From: Hyphomicrobiales bacterium | Lineage (GTDB): Bacteria; Pseudomonadota; Alphaproteobacteria; Rhizobiales; Rhizobiaceae | Length of the DNA: 40,234 nucleotides | Direction of reading: 5' to 3' | Assembly: GCA_021775495.1 (NCBI GenBank) | Contig: JAJFHT010000253.1 | Coordinates: 1 to 40,234, forward strand | In this document: positions 23,930 to 31,684 of the stretch, piece after piece | Layout of the letters: every line of letters starts with the position of its first letter | Numbering within the stretch: the first letter of the stretch is position 1 | Position numbers and translations under genes: made by a program | Notes under the pieces: generated by a model | Seen by the model: only the letters and a program-made list of their open reading frames with translations | What the model was told of the DNA's origin: nothing | The model's database searches: none

Positions 23930-25042
23930 ATGTGGTCCTACGGAAATCCGGTCGATATACGGTTTGGCGCGAACAGCTTTGATACCGTCGCCTCAGTTTT
24001 GAATGGACGTCGGTATGCGCTGGTCACCTATCCCGAGCCGGCCTTCAGAGGTCTGACAATGCGACTGGCCCAATCCGCTGGCGATGCGGCCCTTGTGATA
24101 AAGGATGTCGCGCCCAATCCCGATTTTGTGTTGCTCGCCGAACAGTGCGCTCGGTTTGCATCACTTGACCGGGCGGTCGAGGCAATCGTCGCGATCGGCG
24201 GTGGATCGGTCATCGACTCCGCAAAGGTTTTTGCTGCCGCATCCGGAAATTTTGGCAATGTCCGGCGTTTTATCGAACAAAAGACTGACGGCGAAAAATT
24301 ATCGGCCATTCCGACAATTGCGGTTCCGACAACTGCGGGAACCGGCAGCGAAGTGACATGCTGGGCTACCGTCTGGGACAAGGCCGAAAAGCGAAAATTT
24401 TCATTAGCCCGGACCAATCTCTATCCGGAAACGGCGATTGTCGATCCCGCGCTGATGCTGGCAAAACCCCGTGATCTGACATTGACCACCGGTCTGGACG
24501 CGCTTTCGCATGCGCTGGAAAGCATCTGGAACAAAAATGCCAATCCGGTGTCCGCATGTTTCGCCGAGACCGCGGCCCGCGACATTTTTGAGTGCCTTCC
24601 CAAACTGGTTAGCGATCTGGGCAATCTCGAGCTGCGCGAACGCATGGCAAAAGCCGCGCTGCTGGCAGGGCTGGCATTCTCAAACACCAAAACCGCCATA
24701 GCCCACAATATCTCCTACCCGCTGACGCTGGAATACGAGGTCCCGCATGGTATTGCCTGTTCTTTCACATTGCCGGCAATTCTTCGAAGCGTCGGTGGGA
24801 TCGGCGGATTTCGCGAGGTGTCGCTGCGAAAGATATTTGATCGTGACCTACTCTCCGCCTCCGAGTGGTTCAGCCACTTTCTGGCAGATCTCGGCGTGCG
24901 GACCGATCCGTCGAAATATGGCGTGCGACCGGGAGAGTGGAAGCGAATAGTCGAAGACGCATTCGACGGTGAACGCGGCCTGAACTTTGTCGGTGACAAG
25001 ACCCGGTTCTACGAATCGCAGTGGGCGCTTCAGCTGCTTTAG
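23930..25042 (+). CDS. Iron-containing (group III) alcohol dehydrogenase, phosphonoacetaldehyde-reductase-like
   Basis: NAD(P)H-dependent aldehyde/alcohol oxidoreductase, 370 aa. Nucleotide-binding motif IGGGSVIDSAK (about 88-98) and TTAGTGSEVT are present. The iron ligands fit the family pattern: Asp and His in GLDALSHALES, then two His in AHNISYPLTLEYEVPHG. The overall reading, including the start WSYGNPVDIRFG, is closest in my memory to the phosphonoacetaldehyde-reductase subgroup, but no other phosphonate gene is nearby, so substrate is uncertain. GGGGAGCGGG precedes the ATG. A short hairpin (AGGCTG-GAA-CAGCCT, 25041-25055) begins at its stop codon and may weakly terminate transcription. 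Confidence 0.85.
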   Translation: MWSYGNPVDIRFGANSFDTVASVLNGRRYALVTYPEPAFRGLTMRLAQSAGDAALVIKDVAPNPDFVLLAEQCARFASLDRAVEAIVAIGGGSVIDSAKVFAAASGNFGNVRRFIEQKTDGEKLSAIPTIAVPTTAGTGSEVTCWATVWDKAEKRKFSLARTNLYPETAIVDPALMLAKPRDLTLTTGLDALSHALESIWNKNANPVSACFAETAARDIFECLPKLVSDLGNLELRERMAKAALLAGLAFSNTKTAIAHNISYPLTLEYEVPHGIACSFTLPAILRSVGGIGGFREVSLRKIFDRDLLSASEWFSHFLADLGVRTDPSKYGVRPGEWKRIVEDAFDGERGLNFVGDKTRFYESQWALQLL

Positions 25043-25091
25043 GCTGGAACAGCCTGGCTAGATTTGCGGGCGGTCGCGCGTAACAAAATTA

Positions 25092-25110
25092 TATAACTAG
25101 AAATATAGTT
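25092..25110 (+). promoter_or_regulatory. Candidate ArsR operator upstream of arsR-like gene
   Basis: AT-rich inverted repeat AACTA (25095-25099) / TAGTT (25106-25110) in GC-rich surroundings, 34 bp before the regulator start. ArsR-family repressors usually bind such AT-rich dyads. A related element (GATAT-N11-ATATC, also containing AACTA on one strand) precedes the permease gene. Inference. Confidence 0.4.
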
Positions 25111-25143
25111 GCATTATTTGCACCGCGCGGTTATCCTGCTCGT

Positions 25144-25461
25144 ATGGATACAGGAAACATCGCCCGCACATTGGCTGAACTCGGCAACGAAACCAGGCTG
25201 GAGATATTCCGTCTTCTGGTGAAATCCGGTGCGGACGGAATGACCATCGGTGAGATCGGGCGACGGCTGGGTGTGCCGGCATCGACTCTGGGATTTCACT
25301 TGCGTGGATTGGTGACGGTTGGCCTTGTCTCGCAACAAAAGGACGGCCGCAGCGTCTATTGCCGGGCGGAGCTGCAGAAACTTAACGACGTGCTGCATGT
25401 GCTTGAAGCGGAATGCTGTATCGAACAGGGATCCGGCAGGATCGACAGCGACGTTGCCTGA
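25144..25461 (+). CDS. ArsR-family repressor with C-terminal Cys-Cys pair
   Basis: 105-aa winged-helix protein: helix-turn-helix at about 34-57 (TIGEIGRRLGVPASTLGFHLRGL) and wing near 66-73. It lacks the classical ELCVC metal site in the recognition helix. Instead it has Cys91-Cys92 near the C-terminus plus Cys73; a C-terminal vicinal cysteine pair is the arsenite site in Acidithiobacillus ArsR (Cys95/96/102), so metalloid or thiophilic-metal sensing is likely. No Shine-Dalgarno is visible upstream of ATG 25144. It is followed 58 bp later by an ArsP-like permease, presumably its target. Confidence 0.85.
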   Translation: MDTGNIARTLAELGNETRLEIFRLLVKSGADGMTIGEIGRRLGVPASTLGFHLRGLVTVGLVSQQKDGRSVYCRAELQKLNDVLHVLEAECCIEQGSGRIDSDVA

Positions 25462-25478
25462 GTAGAAGGCGTTTTTTT

Positions 25479-25499
25479 GATATAAAGAAACTACATATC
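25479..25499 (+). promoter_or_regulatory. Second candidate ArsR operator, before permease gene
   Basis: Inverted repeat GATAT (25479-25483) / ATATC (25495-25499) around an AT-rich core including AACTA, matching part of the dyad before the arsR-like gene. Located between regulator and permease, 20 bp before the permease ATG. Inference. Confidence 0.35.
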
Positions 25500-25519
25500 T
25501 AGGCATTTAGGAAAGAAAA

Positions 25520-26602
25520 ATGTCCCTCACGACACAAAATGTCCCCGACCTGCAGCCGGCCAATCGTGTTTCGGCGCGGCTTTCGGCTGTAGTCGATGTG
25601 ATCGGCGTTCCAATCATTATGTCTCTGGTCATCCTGGCGGTGTTGATGGCTCTTGTGCCGGCGCAGGCCGGAACCAGTTTGGTCTTTACCGCGGAAGCGA
25701 TCCTCAGCATCCTCCCCTATATTGTCCTGTCGGTCGGCGTCGCGGCGTCGCTCAAAGCCACTGGTGCCGACCAGCTGGTGGCAAAGGCTTTTGAAGGGCG
25801 GCCGATGCAGGCCATCATGCTTGCGTCGGTTTTTGGCGCTTTGTCGCCTTTCTGTTCCTGTGGTGTGATCCCGCTGGTCGCGGGCCTGTTGGCTGCCGGA
25901 GTACCGATTGCTCCGGTGCTGGCATTCTGTATTGCCTCACCGATCATGGACCCGGAAATGTTCATTCTGACGGCTGCGGGTCTTGGGCTCGAATTTGCCA
26001 TGGTCAAAACTGCCGCGGCCATGCTGATGGGTATGATGACGGGATACGGGACCTTGCTGATCACCCGGACCGGAGCGCTGGATGACGTCCTGAAACCCAT
26101 AGCAAGGCCATCCTGTGCCAGCCCGAAATGTTCCGGATCCGCGTCCAGGACGGTCGCCCCGGTCTGGGCTTTCTGGCGCGAACCCGGACGCCGTGGTCTG
26201 TTCTGGCGCGAAGCCGGCACGGCTGGACTGTTTCTCGGCCGCTGGCTGGCCTTCGCCTTCCTGCTGGAAAGCCTGATGATTGCCTATGTGCCGGGTGAAA
26301 TGGTCGCCGTCTGGTTGGGCGACGGCAATCCTTTTGCCATTCCAATTGCCGTCCTCGTCGGTGTTCCCGCCTATCTCAACGGTTATGCCGCCATTCCACT
26401 CGTCAGGGGGCTGATCGATCTCGGCATGTCGCCGGCGACCGGGCTTGCCTTCATGCTAGCCGGCAGCGTGACAAGCATTCCCGCTGCCATTGCCGTGTGG
26501 TCGCTGGCAAAGCCGCGGCTGTTTGCGCTCTATCTCGGATTTGCCGCGCTTGGGGCGCTGATAAGTGCTGTCGCCTATTCAGCTTTGAAAACCATTGTCT
26601 GA
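25520..26602 (+). CDS. ArsP/UPF0718-type permease (predicted metalloid efflux)
   Basis: 360-aa inner-membrane protein with about eight to ten hydrophobic segments. The family's hallmark loop FGALSPFCSCGVIPLVAGLLAAGVP is near residues 107-131, followed by FCIASPIMDPEMF; a second copy of the fold is visible later (VGVPAYLNGYAAIPLVRGL). The central cytoplasmic loop (about 190-240) is Cys- and Trp-Arg-rich with a short internal repeat (FWREPG / FWREAG). ArsP exports trivalent organoarsenicals; related permeases have been linked to other metals, so the substrate is open. AGGAAAG precedes the ATG. The ArsR-type gene upstream supports metal(loid)-inducible efflux. Confidence 0.85.
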   Translation: MSLTTQNVPDLQPANRVSARLSAVVDVIGVPIIMSLVILAVLMALVPAQAGTSLVFTAEAILSILPYIVLSVGVAASLKATGADQLVAKAFEGRPMQAIMLASVFGALSPFCSCGVIPLVAGLLAAGVPIAPVLAFCIASPIMDPEMFILTAAGLGLEFAMVKTAAAMLMGMMTGYGTLLITRTGALDDVLKPIARPSCASPKCSGSASRTVAPVWAFWREPGRRGLFWREAGTAGLFLGRWLAFAFLLESLMIAYVPGEMVAVWLGDGNPFAIPIAVLVGVPAYLNGYAAIPLVRGLIDLGMSPATGLAFMLAGSVTSIPAAIAVWSLAKPRLFALYLGFAALGALISAVAYSALKTIV

Positions 26603-26641
26603 GCGATCCATTGGCGCCGGCGAATTGCAGGAAAACACCGT

Positions 26642-28042
26642 TCAAATCCCACATGGTGGACGAGGTAATTCCGGAATGGTTGCCGACAGTTTTCCCGCCA
26701 TGTCGAGCAGAGCCCATTCCTGGCCACGTTTGCCGACCAGTTGTGCGCCGATCGGCATGCCACGATCATCAAGTCCAAGAGGCAGGGTGACGACGGGATT
26801 GCCGATCAGTGAAACCGGTGTCGTAAAACAGGTCAGGGCGTCGAGGTAGCTGACGTTGCGGTTTCCGATTTCAAAACCCTCGGCATAGTCGCGCACTCCG
26901 TTTCGATCGGAGGCCGGCTTGCGATGTTCAAACGCTCCGACCGCGCAGACCGGCAGCAGCACGGCATCGACATCGCCAAACTCGTCGTCAAACGCCTGCT
27001 GTGCAGATTTTCGGCCCGAAATAGCCAACTGATAGGCCTTGGCATCGCGCTTGTAGCCAGACAGAACATGAGCAAGAAATAGCGGCGAGCGCCGCGCCGC
27101 CGATCGGCCAAACAGGCGGGCGGCAAAACGGCCAACCGGTGGGATGAAGACGCCGGTCTCATATCCCATGATCTCACCGTAACTTTTGTAAGTCCCGTCA
27201 TTCAGCAGACTGTCAGCGCTGGTCTGCGAAACTGCGAATTTCGCCACCGTCAACAGTGATGCGACTTGGCTGAAGGCATCGGAAATACGGGTTTCTACCG
27301 GCGTGGACTCATCTGGCTGCCAAACCGCAATCCGCGCAGCGGAGATCGCGGTGTCCGGCATTGTGGTTCCTGAAAGATGTGTCCACGCCAAGGCCAGGTC
27401 GTCGACAGAACGGGCGATAGGCCCCAGCCTGGCAAAATGATCAAGACTGTTGTTGCCGACCATCAGACCCTTGCCGGACAGCGCGCCCTGGCTGGGCAGC
27501 AGGCTGAACACACCACAGAAAGCGGCCGGAATACGCAGCGATCCGCTGAGATCGGCGCCAATGTCGAGGTAACTCATCCCCGCAGCGACGGCTGCCGCAC
27601 CGCCACCCGAACTGCCGCCCGGTGTAAAGGCAGGATTCCACGGGTTGTTTGTCCGCCCGGCACGCGCATTGAAGGTTTGAAAATCCATCGCGTATGGGGG
27701 CAGGTTGGTCTTGCCGATTACGGTGACACCGGCATCCATCAATCTTTCAATGCCGGGCGCGGTATCCCGGCATGGTCCGTCCGTTGCCGTGTCCAGCCCG
27801 AAATGACAGGGTTGGCCCGCGACGTGAATCTGATCCTTGATCGAGATCGGTAATCCGCACAGCGGGCCCGACCGGGTCGGTGCCGGCTCCTGCGCGATGG
27901 AATCAAAGGCTTTGATATGTGGATCCACCTCGGCGCGGCGAGCCGCCAACGCTTCGATGACGTCAGGCAGGTCGATTTTGCCCTGCGCCAGGGCATCTGA
28001 GGTTTTGCGTGCTGTTCCATAGACTATTTGATTGTTGGACAT
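26642..28042 (-). CDS. Amidase-signature family hydrolase
   Basis: Cytoplasmic amidase, 466 aa, the usual length. The Ser-cisSer-Lys triad is visible: Lys in PISIKDQIHVAG (about residue 68), cis-Ser and nucleophile Ser in the Gly/Ser-rich GGSSGGGAAAVAAG and DLSGSLRIPA segments (about 143-172). C-terminal SLIGNPVVTLPLGLDDRGMPIGAQLVG is typical. Possible substrates range from aliphatic amides to allophanate or indoleacetamide; motif reading does not separate them. It is a GatA homologue by fold but too isolated from gatB/gatC to be the tRNA amidotransferase subunit. It is convergent with the ArsP-like gene, 39 bp apart. Confidence 0.87.
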   Translation of the reverse strand: MSNNQIVYGTARKTSDALAQGKIDLPDVIEALAARRAEVDPHIKAFDSIAQEPAPTRSGPLCGLPISIKDQIHVAGQPCHFGLDTATDGPCRDTAPGIERLMDAGVTVIGKTNLPPYAMDFQTFNARAGRTNNPWNPAFTPGGSSGGGAAAVAAGMSYLDIGADLSGSLRIPAAFCGVFSLLPSQGALSGKGLMVGNNSLDHFARLGPIARSVDDLALAWTHLSGTTMPDTAISAARIAVWQPDESTPVETRISDAFSQVASLLTVAKFAVSQTSADSLLNDGTYKSYGEIMGYETGVFIPPVGRFAARLFGRSAARRSPLFLAHVLSGYKRDAKAYQLAISGRKSAQQAFDDEFGDVDAVLLPVCAVGAFEHRKPASDRNGVRDYAEGFEIGNRNVSYLDALTCFTTPVSLIGNPVVTLPLGLDDRGMPIGAQLVGKRGQEWALLDMAGKLSATIPELPRPPCGI

Positions 28043-28120
28043 GTGCTCTCTCTTCCGTGTTTGAAGAGGGTCACTAACGAATGAAAAATGCCCGCGCTGT
28101 TCCGATCGTGCGAATCTTGC

Positions 28121-28996
28121 TCACGCTTCGATCGGAATGTGGACAATTGCCGATGGAACGGAAAAATCAATATTGTCGGGCGCCGCCAGATAGGTCTCGA
28201 ACGCCCAATCGTCCCGCATTCTCAATCCGCATGTGGGAAGCCAGTTCTGGCAAGCCCGGTTCCAGGTCAGATAGAGATGTTCATAGTGGCCGTAATGGTG
28301 GATCTGTGCCCATCTTGCCGCTTTGATGCGGTGCCACTCACCGCTCCACCGGAGCGTCTGTTTGTCCTGGAACAGTCCGCCGAAACAACCAATTGCAGCG
28401 TGATCGGTAAACCCGCGCGGGCCTTCGCGATACGCTCCGACCAGATACAGAAGGTTGGCCCCGGCCTGATGCCGCAGGTCGTCCAACTGTTGCTGCAGGC
28501 TGTCCTTGTCCGGAAAGAAGCCACCGGATTCCATCCCTTCCTGGCTACGGTACAACAGCCACATATCGGGTAGTTCGACAATTCGTGCTTCAATCCTCAC
28601 TGGTTTGTTCATGTTGGGCAGCAGGAAAGGGCGGCTTTTTCCGATCCCCTTGTTGACGTTGCCCCGCACGGATCTGAAGGCGGCGGGTGTCACGCCGAAA
28701 TGGGTCCGGAAGGCGCGCGAAAAAGCGCTGTGAGTCTCAAATCCGCATTCGAGTGCAAGATCGATCAGTCGTACGTCATGTTGTGCAAGCATGGCGTTTG
28801 CAGCCCGCTCAAGGCGCCTGCGTCTGATGTAGTCGGAAACGCTCTCGCCGACGGTGTCGAAAAAAAGTCGCTGGAAATGAAACGGTGACAGACAAATATG
28901 CTGAGCAATCCGGGAAATGGTCAACCGGTCGCCCAGCCTGGCTTCGATGAAAGCGGTGGCCCGGGCGATCTGTCTTTGTCGCAGCGGCGCTGCCAA
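28121..28996 (-). CDS. AraC-family regulator with GyrI-like effector domain
   Basis: 291-aa transcription regulator. Residues about 5-105 form the two AraC helix-turn-helix motifs (RLTISRIAQHICLSPFHFQRLFF and LIDLALECGFETHSAFSRAFRTHFGVTPAAFR). Residues about 130-290 form a GyrI-like small-molecule-binding domain (VRIEARIVELPDMWLLYRSQEG... ending FSVPSAIVHIPIE). Translation probably starts at TTG 28996: GGAGG lies seven nt upstream and the protein then begins directly before the first helix. Such proteins (Rob/SoxS-like with GyrI) respond to drugs or lipophilic compounds. Target unknown. Confidence 0.88.
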   Translation of the reverse strand: MAAPLRQRQIARATAFIEARLGDRLTISRIAQHICLSPFHFQRLFFDTVGESVSDYIRRRRLERAANAMLAQHDVRLIDLALECGFETHSAFSRAFRTHFGVTPAAFRSVRGNVNKGIGKSRPFLLPNMNKPVRIEARIVELPDMWLLYRSQEGMESGGFFPDKDSLQQQLDDLRHQAGANLLYLVGAYREGPRGFTDHAAIGCFGGLFQDKQTLRWSGEWHRIKAARWAQIHHYGHYEHLYLTWNRACQNWLPTCGLRMRDDWAFETYLAAPDNIDFSVPSAIVHIPIEA

Positions 28997-29052
28997 TTTC
29001 TAACCTCCAAAGAACCCGGCGCAACTGCGGCAAGCCAGTCCGATTGCATCGA

Positions 29053-30015
29053 TCAATAGGCCGTCCGACGCTCCTCCGACGGTGGCCGGCCGAATTGCAG
29101 CCGGTAGCTCTGGGCAAAATAGGAATGGGATGAAAATCCCGTGGCGATCGCCACGTCGAGGATCGGCATATTCGTCTGCCGGAGCAGTTCCCGGGCACGT
29201 TCCAGCCGCAACCGCATATAATAGCGTCCGGGTGTCGTGCTCAGATGGCGTAGAAACAACCGCTCTACCTGGCGTACCGACAATGAGGCGGATTTGGCCA
29301 GCTGGATTGCGGAGAAGGGTTCGTCGAGATTGTCGGCCATCAGTTCGACAATCTTGCGCAGCTTTTCCGACTTACCGGTCAGGTCGCGTTCCGGACCGAT
29401 ACGCTGGCGATCCCCGTCGGAGCGAATGCGTTCATGCTGGAACTGGTTGGCCACCTGGTTGGCCAGATTGCTGCCGAAATCGCGGCGGATGATTTCCAGC
29501 ATCAGGTCAATCGACGTCGTGCCGCCGGCGCAGGTATACCGCTTGCGATCGATCTCGAAGACATTGCCGGTGCATTCGATATCGGGGAATTGTTCCAGGA
29601 ACCCCGCCCGATTTTCCCAATGGATCGTGCAGCGGTGTCCTTCCAACTGACCGGCTTCGGCCAGCAATTGCGAGCCGATCGACAGAGCACCAAGCGCCGC
29701 ACCGCGCCGTCCCAGCGATCTTAGCGCGGCAAGAACTTTACTCTTCTGCGGAAATTCCGTCACCAGTCCGGCGCAGACGAATAATATGTCGACCGACGGA
29801 AGATCGCTCAGCGCGTAGTCGACCTTGACCTGAAACCCGTTGGACGCTGAGACCGACTCGCCGTCAGGCGATACGGTCGTCCAGCCGTAATGTTCGTAAC
29901 CCAGCAGATAGTTTGCCGTGCGAACCGTGTCGATGGCCGCCGACAGCGAGAACATTGAAAACTTGTCGGCCAGGAAAAACGCAAATCGTTGGCCATCAAT
30001 TTCCGGGTCGGTCAT
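29053..30015 (-). CDS. GlxA-family AraC regulator with DJ-1/PfpI domain
   Basis: 320-aa transcription regulator. Residues about 5-180 form a glutamine-amidotransferase-like (DJ-1/PfpI) domain: FAFFLADKFSMFSLSAAIDTVRTAN, then DILFVCAGL with a cysteine at the nucleophile elbow. Residues about 200-315 are the AraC DNA-binding domain (PFSAIQLAKSASLSVRQVERLFLRH and ILDVAIATGFSSHSYFAQSYRLQFGRPPSE). ATG 30015 with AGGA nine nt upstream is preferred over an ATG six codons earlier without a ribosome site. Known relatives regulate carnitine, choline, dimethylglycine or arginine catabolism; the target here is not evident from neighbours. Confidence 0.88.
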   Translation of the reverse strand: MTDPEIDGQRFAFFLADKFSMFSLSAAIDTVRTANYLLGYEHYGWTTVSPDGESVSASNGFQVKVDYALSDLPSVDILFVCAGLVTEFPQKSKVLAALRSLGRRGAALGALSIGSQLLAEAGQLEGHRCTIHWENRAGFLEQFPDIECTGNVFEIDRKRYTCAGGTTSIDLMLEIIRRDFGSNLANQVANQFQHERIRSDGDRQRIGPERDLTGKSEKLRKIVELMADNLDEPFSAIQLAKSASLSVRQVERLFLRHLSTTPGRYYMRLRLERARELLRQTNMPILDVAIATGFSSHSYFAQSYRLQFGRPPSEERRTAY

Positions 30016-30071
30016 CGCGTTGATTCCTACCATGAGCGCTGAACGTTACATGGCAGAACCGGCGGGCGATG

Positions 30072-31292
30072 TCAGCAGGTTGACGTATTTCCGAGATCTT
30101 TTTCGCTTGATGGACCAGTGAACGGGTTTGATACACACTTTCCGTTGTATTGACTTGGCTCTGTCGCAAACGGCGAAGATAACCGTGCAACGAGACCGAC
30201 AAACTCGATCTGGCTGTGGGTGTCGGTTTTTTGCAGCAAGGCTTGCATCTGGTTGCGCACCGTATTGCGGCTCAGGCCGATCCGTTCGCCATATTCCGGC
30301 AACGTCTCACCGCCAACTAAGGCGTCGGCGAGGCGCGCCTCCGCTGGAGAGCATCCGAATGCGCGGACAATCCGCCGGACGGAATAGTCCTCTCCCAATC
30401 CACCATGATCAGTTACCACCAATGCGCCGGAAACCGGGTCACTCCAGACCGCCTCGGGAAATGCTTGCGGCCCTTCGTCCGGAAAGATATGGGCATGCAG
30501 CATCCCCAATCCACCATTTGCCGTGGTTATCAATATTGGTGACGGAAGTTCATCAAATGCCTGCCTGGAGATTGCAGAAACGCAAAACTTGATTTGGTTG
30601 CGAACGTTCTCATCGGCGGAGGACAGACTATCGCCCTTGACGGAAAGGCCGTTTTGCCGCCGCAGCAATTCCACAGCCGCCTGGTTTCTGTATCCAATGC
30701 GGCCACTCCTGTGGATAAGCAGAACGGCAAAGCGGCTTGCCTCCAGGTGACGAGCCGAAACATTCGCTCCATCGGATAAGGTCGACGAAATATTGATCGT
30801 GCGAATGATATGCGGCGCCAGGAAACACAGAAGGTCCACCAGGCGCAGAAGGTCATCATCTGCCTCGGATGCCCGGCAGGCAGACCCCAGTGCGACAAAG
30901 TTCCTGTCGGATCGATGGCAGGTCATCGCCGCGCCGGCGATAATATTTTCCTGCGGCCGCAGCCAGTCATTGTAGTACTCGGTCTTGCAGAGATCCGAGC
31001 GCGGCATGGCGTGGTCGGATACGCCGATCTGGCCCGGCTTCGTTGCCAAATTCAGATCCATCCAGGGGTTCAGCTTGCCGTAATAGTCAAAATAGCTTTG
31101 CAGCCAGGCTTCGTCCCATCCGCCGGCGACAAAACCGAGGCTTTGGCCGGTATCCAGATCATGGCCGAACATTGTGATCGGATTGCCGGTGTGCTGGCAA
31201 AACCGCCGGCAAAACTGTTGCCACTCATCATTGTTGGCCACTGTACCGTACAGCGATGACAACAGAGTGTTTGAGCAAATCGCGTCGATCAT
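30072..31292 (-). CDS. LuxR-type HTH regulator with long N-terminal sensor region
   Basis: 406-aa protein. The C-terminal ~65 residues (about 315-380) carry a LuxR/GerE helix-turn-helix: CSPAEARLADALVGGETLPEYGERIGLSRNTVRNQMQALLQKT. The N-terminal ~300 residues resemble the PAS/GAF-like region found in many alphaproteobacterial regulators of this build (WQQFCRRFCQHTG..., a Trp/Tyr-rich middle with FDYYGKLNPWMD, and GYRNQAAVELLRR). Not an acyl-homoserine-lactone receptor by motif; no luxI-like gene is nearby. The ligand is unknown. A short unusable-looking gap of 38 bp separates its stop from the preceding glxA-type gene's start, so the three regulators may be expressed in sequence. Confidence 0.83.
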   Translation of the reverse strand: MIDAICSNTLLSSLYGTVANNDEWQQFCRRFCQHTGNPITMFGHDLDTGQSLGFVAGGWDEAWLQSYFDYYGKLNPWMDLNLATKPGQIGVSDHAMPRSDLCKTEYYNDWLRPQENIIAGAAMTCHRSDRNFVALGSACRASEADDDLLRLVDLLCFLAPHIIRTINISSTLSDGANVSARHLEASRFAVLLIHRSGRIGYRNQAAVELLRRQNGLSVKGDSLSSADENVRNQIKFCVSAISRQAFDELPSPILITTANGGLGMLHAHIFPDEGPQAFPEAVWSDPVSGALVVTDHGGLGEDYSVRRIVRAFGCSPAEARLADALVGGETLPEYGERIGLSRNTVRNQMQALLQKTDTHSQIEFVGLVARLSSPFATEPSQYNGKCVSNPFTGPSSEKDLGNTSTC

Positions 31293-31376
31293 CTCTAGCC
31301 GCCCCGGCTTTCAGACTGCAATAGTAGTCTGGGAGTGATCCCGTTGCAATCTGTCCCTCTGCCGGAGCATGCGATG

Positions 31377-31640
31377 TCAGATGGTTTCAGCCTGAACATT
31401 TGCGCACTCGGAATGCGCTTTGACGAACCGTTTTGTCGATGCAGGATTCCTCGAAAGGTGGTCGGCCGGACGAACCGGACGACGAACGAGTTCGCCGCCG
31501 CAATTGGGACAGATATATCCAAACCGTTCATCCGAGCAGTTTTCGCAGAAGGTGCACTCGAAGGAACAGATGCGCGCATCCAACGCTTCCGGCGGCAGAT
31601 CGGCGTCACAGCATTCGCAATTGGGTTTGAGCAGCAGCAT
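31377..31640 (-). CDS. DUF1272 small cysteine-rich protein
   Basis: 87 aa with ten cysteines, mostly in paired patterns: NCECCDADLP near the start, FECTFCENCSDE in the middle and YICPNCGGELVRRP, the conserved DUF1272 core, suggesting zinc ribbons. A less conserved tail of about 25 residues follows and contains a further Cys. Start ATG 31640 is chosen because GGAGG lies five nt upstream; an ATG four codons earlier would overlap that ribosome site. Function is unknown for the family. It follows the Bcr/CflA exporter on the minus strand across a gap of 44 bp, so it may be cotranscribed with it. Confidence 0.85.
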   Translation of the reverse strand: MLLLKPNCECCDADLPPEALDARICSFECTFCENCSDERFGYICPNCGGELVRRPVRPADHLSRNPASTKRFVKAHSECANVQAETI

Positions 31641-31684
31641 CGCGGCCTCCATTCGGCTTCGGCGGGTTGTGTTCCGGTCATCAC

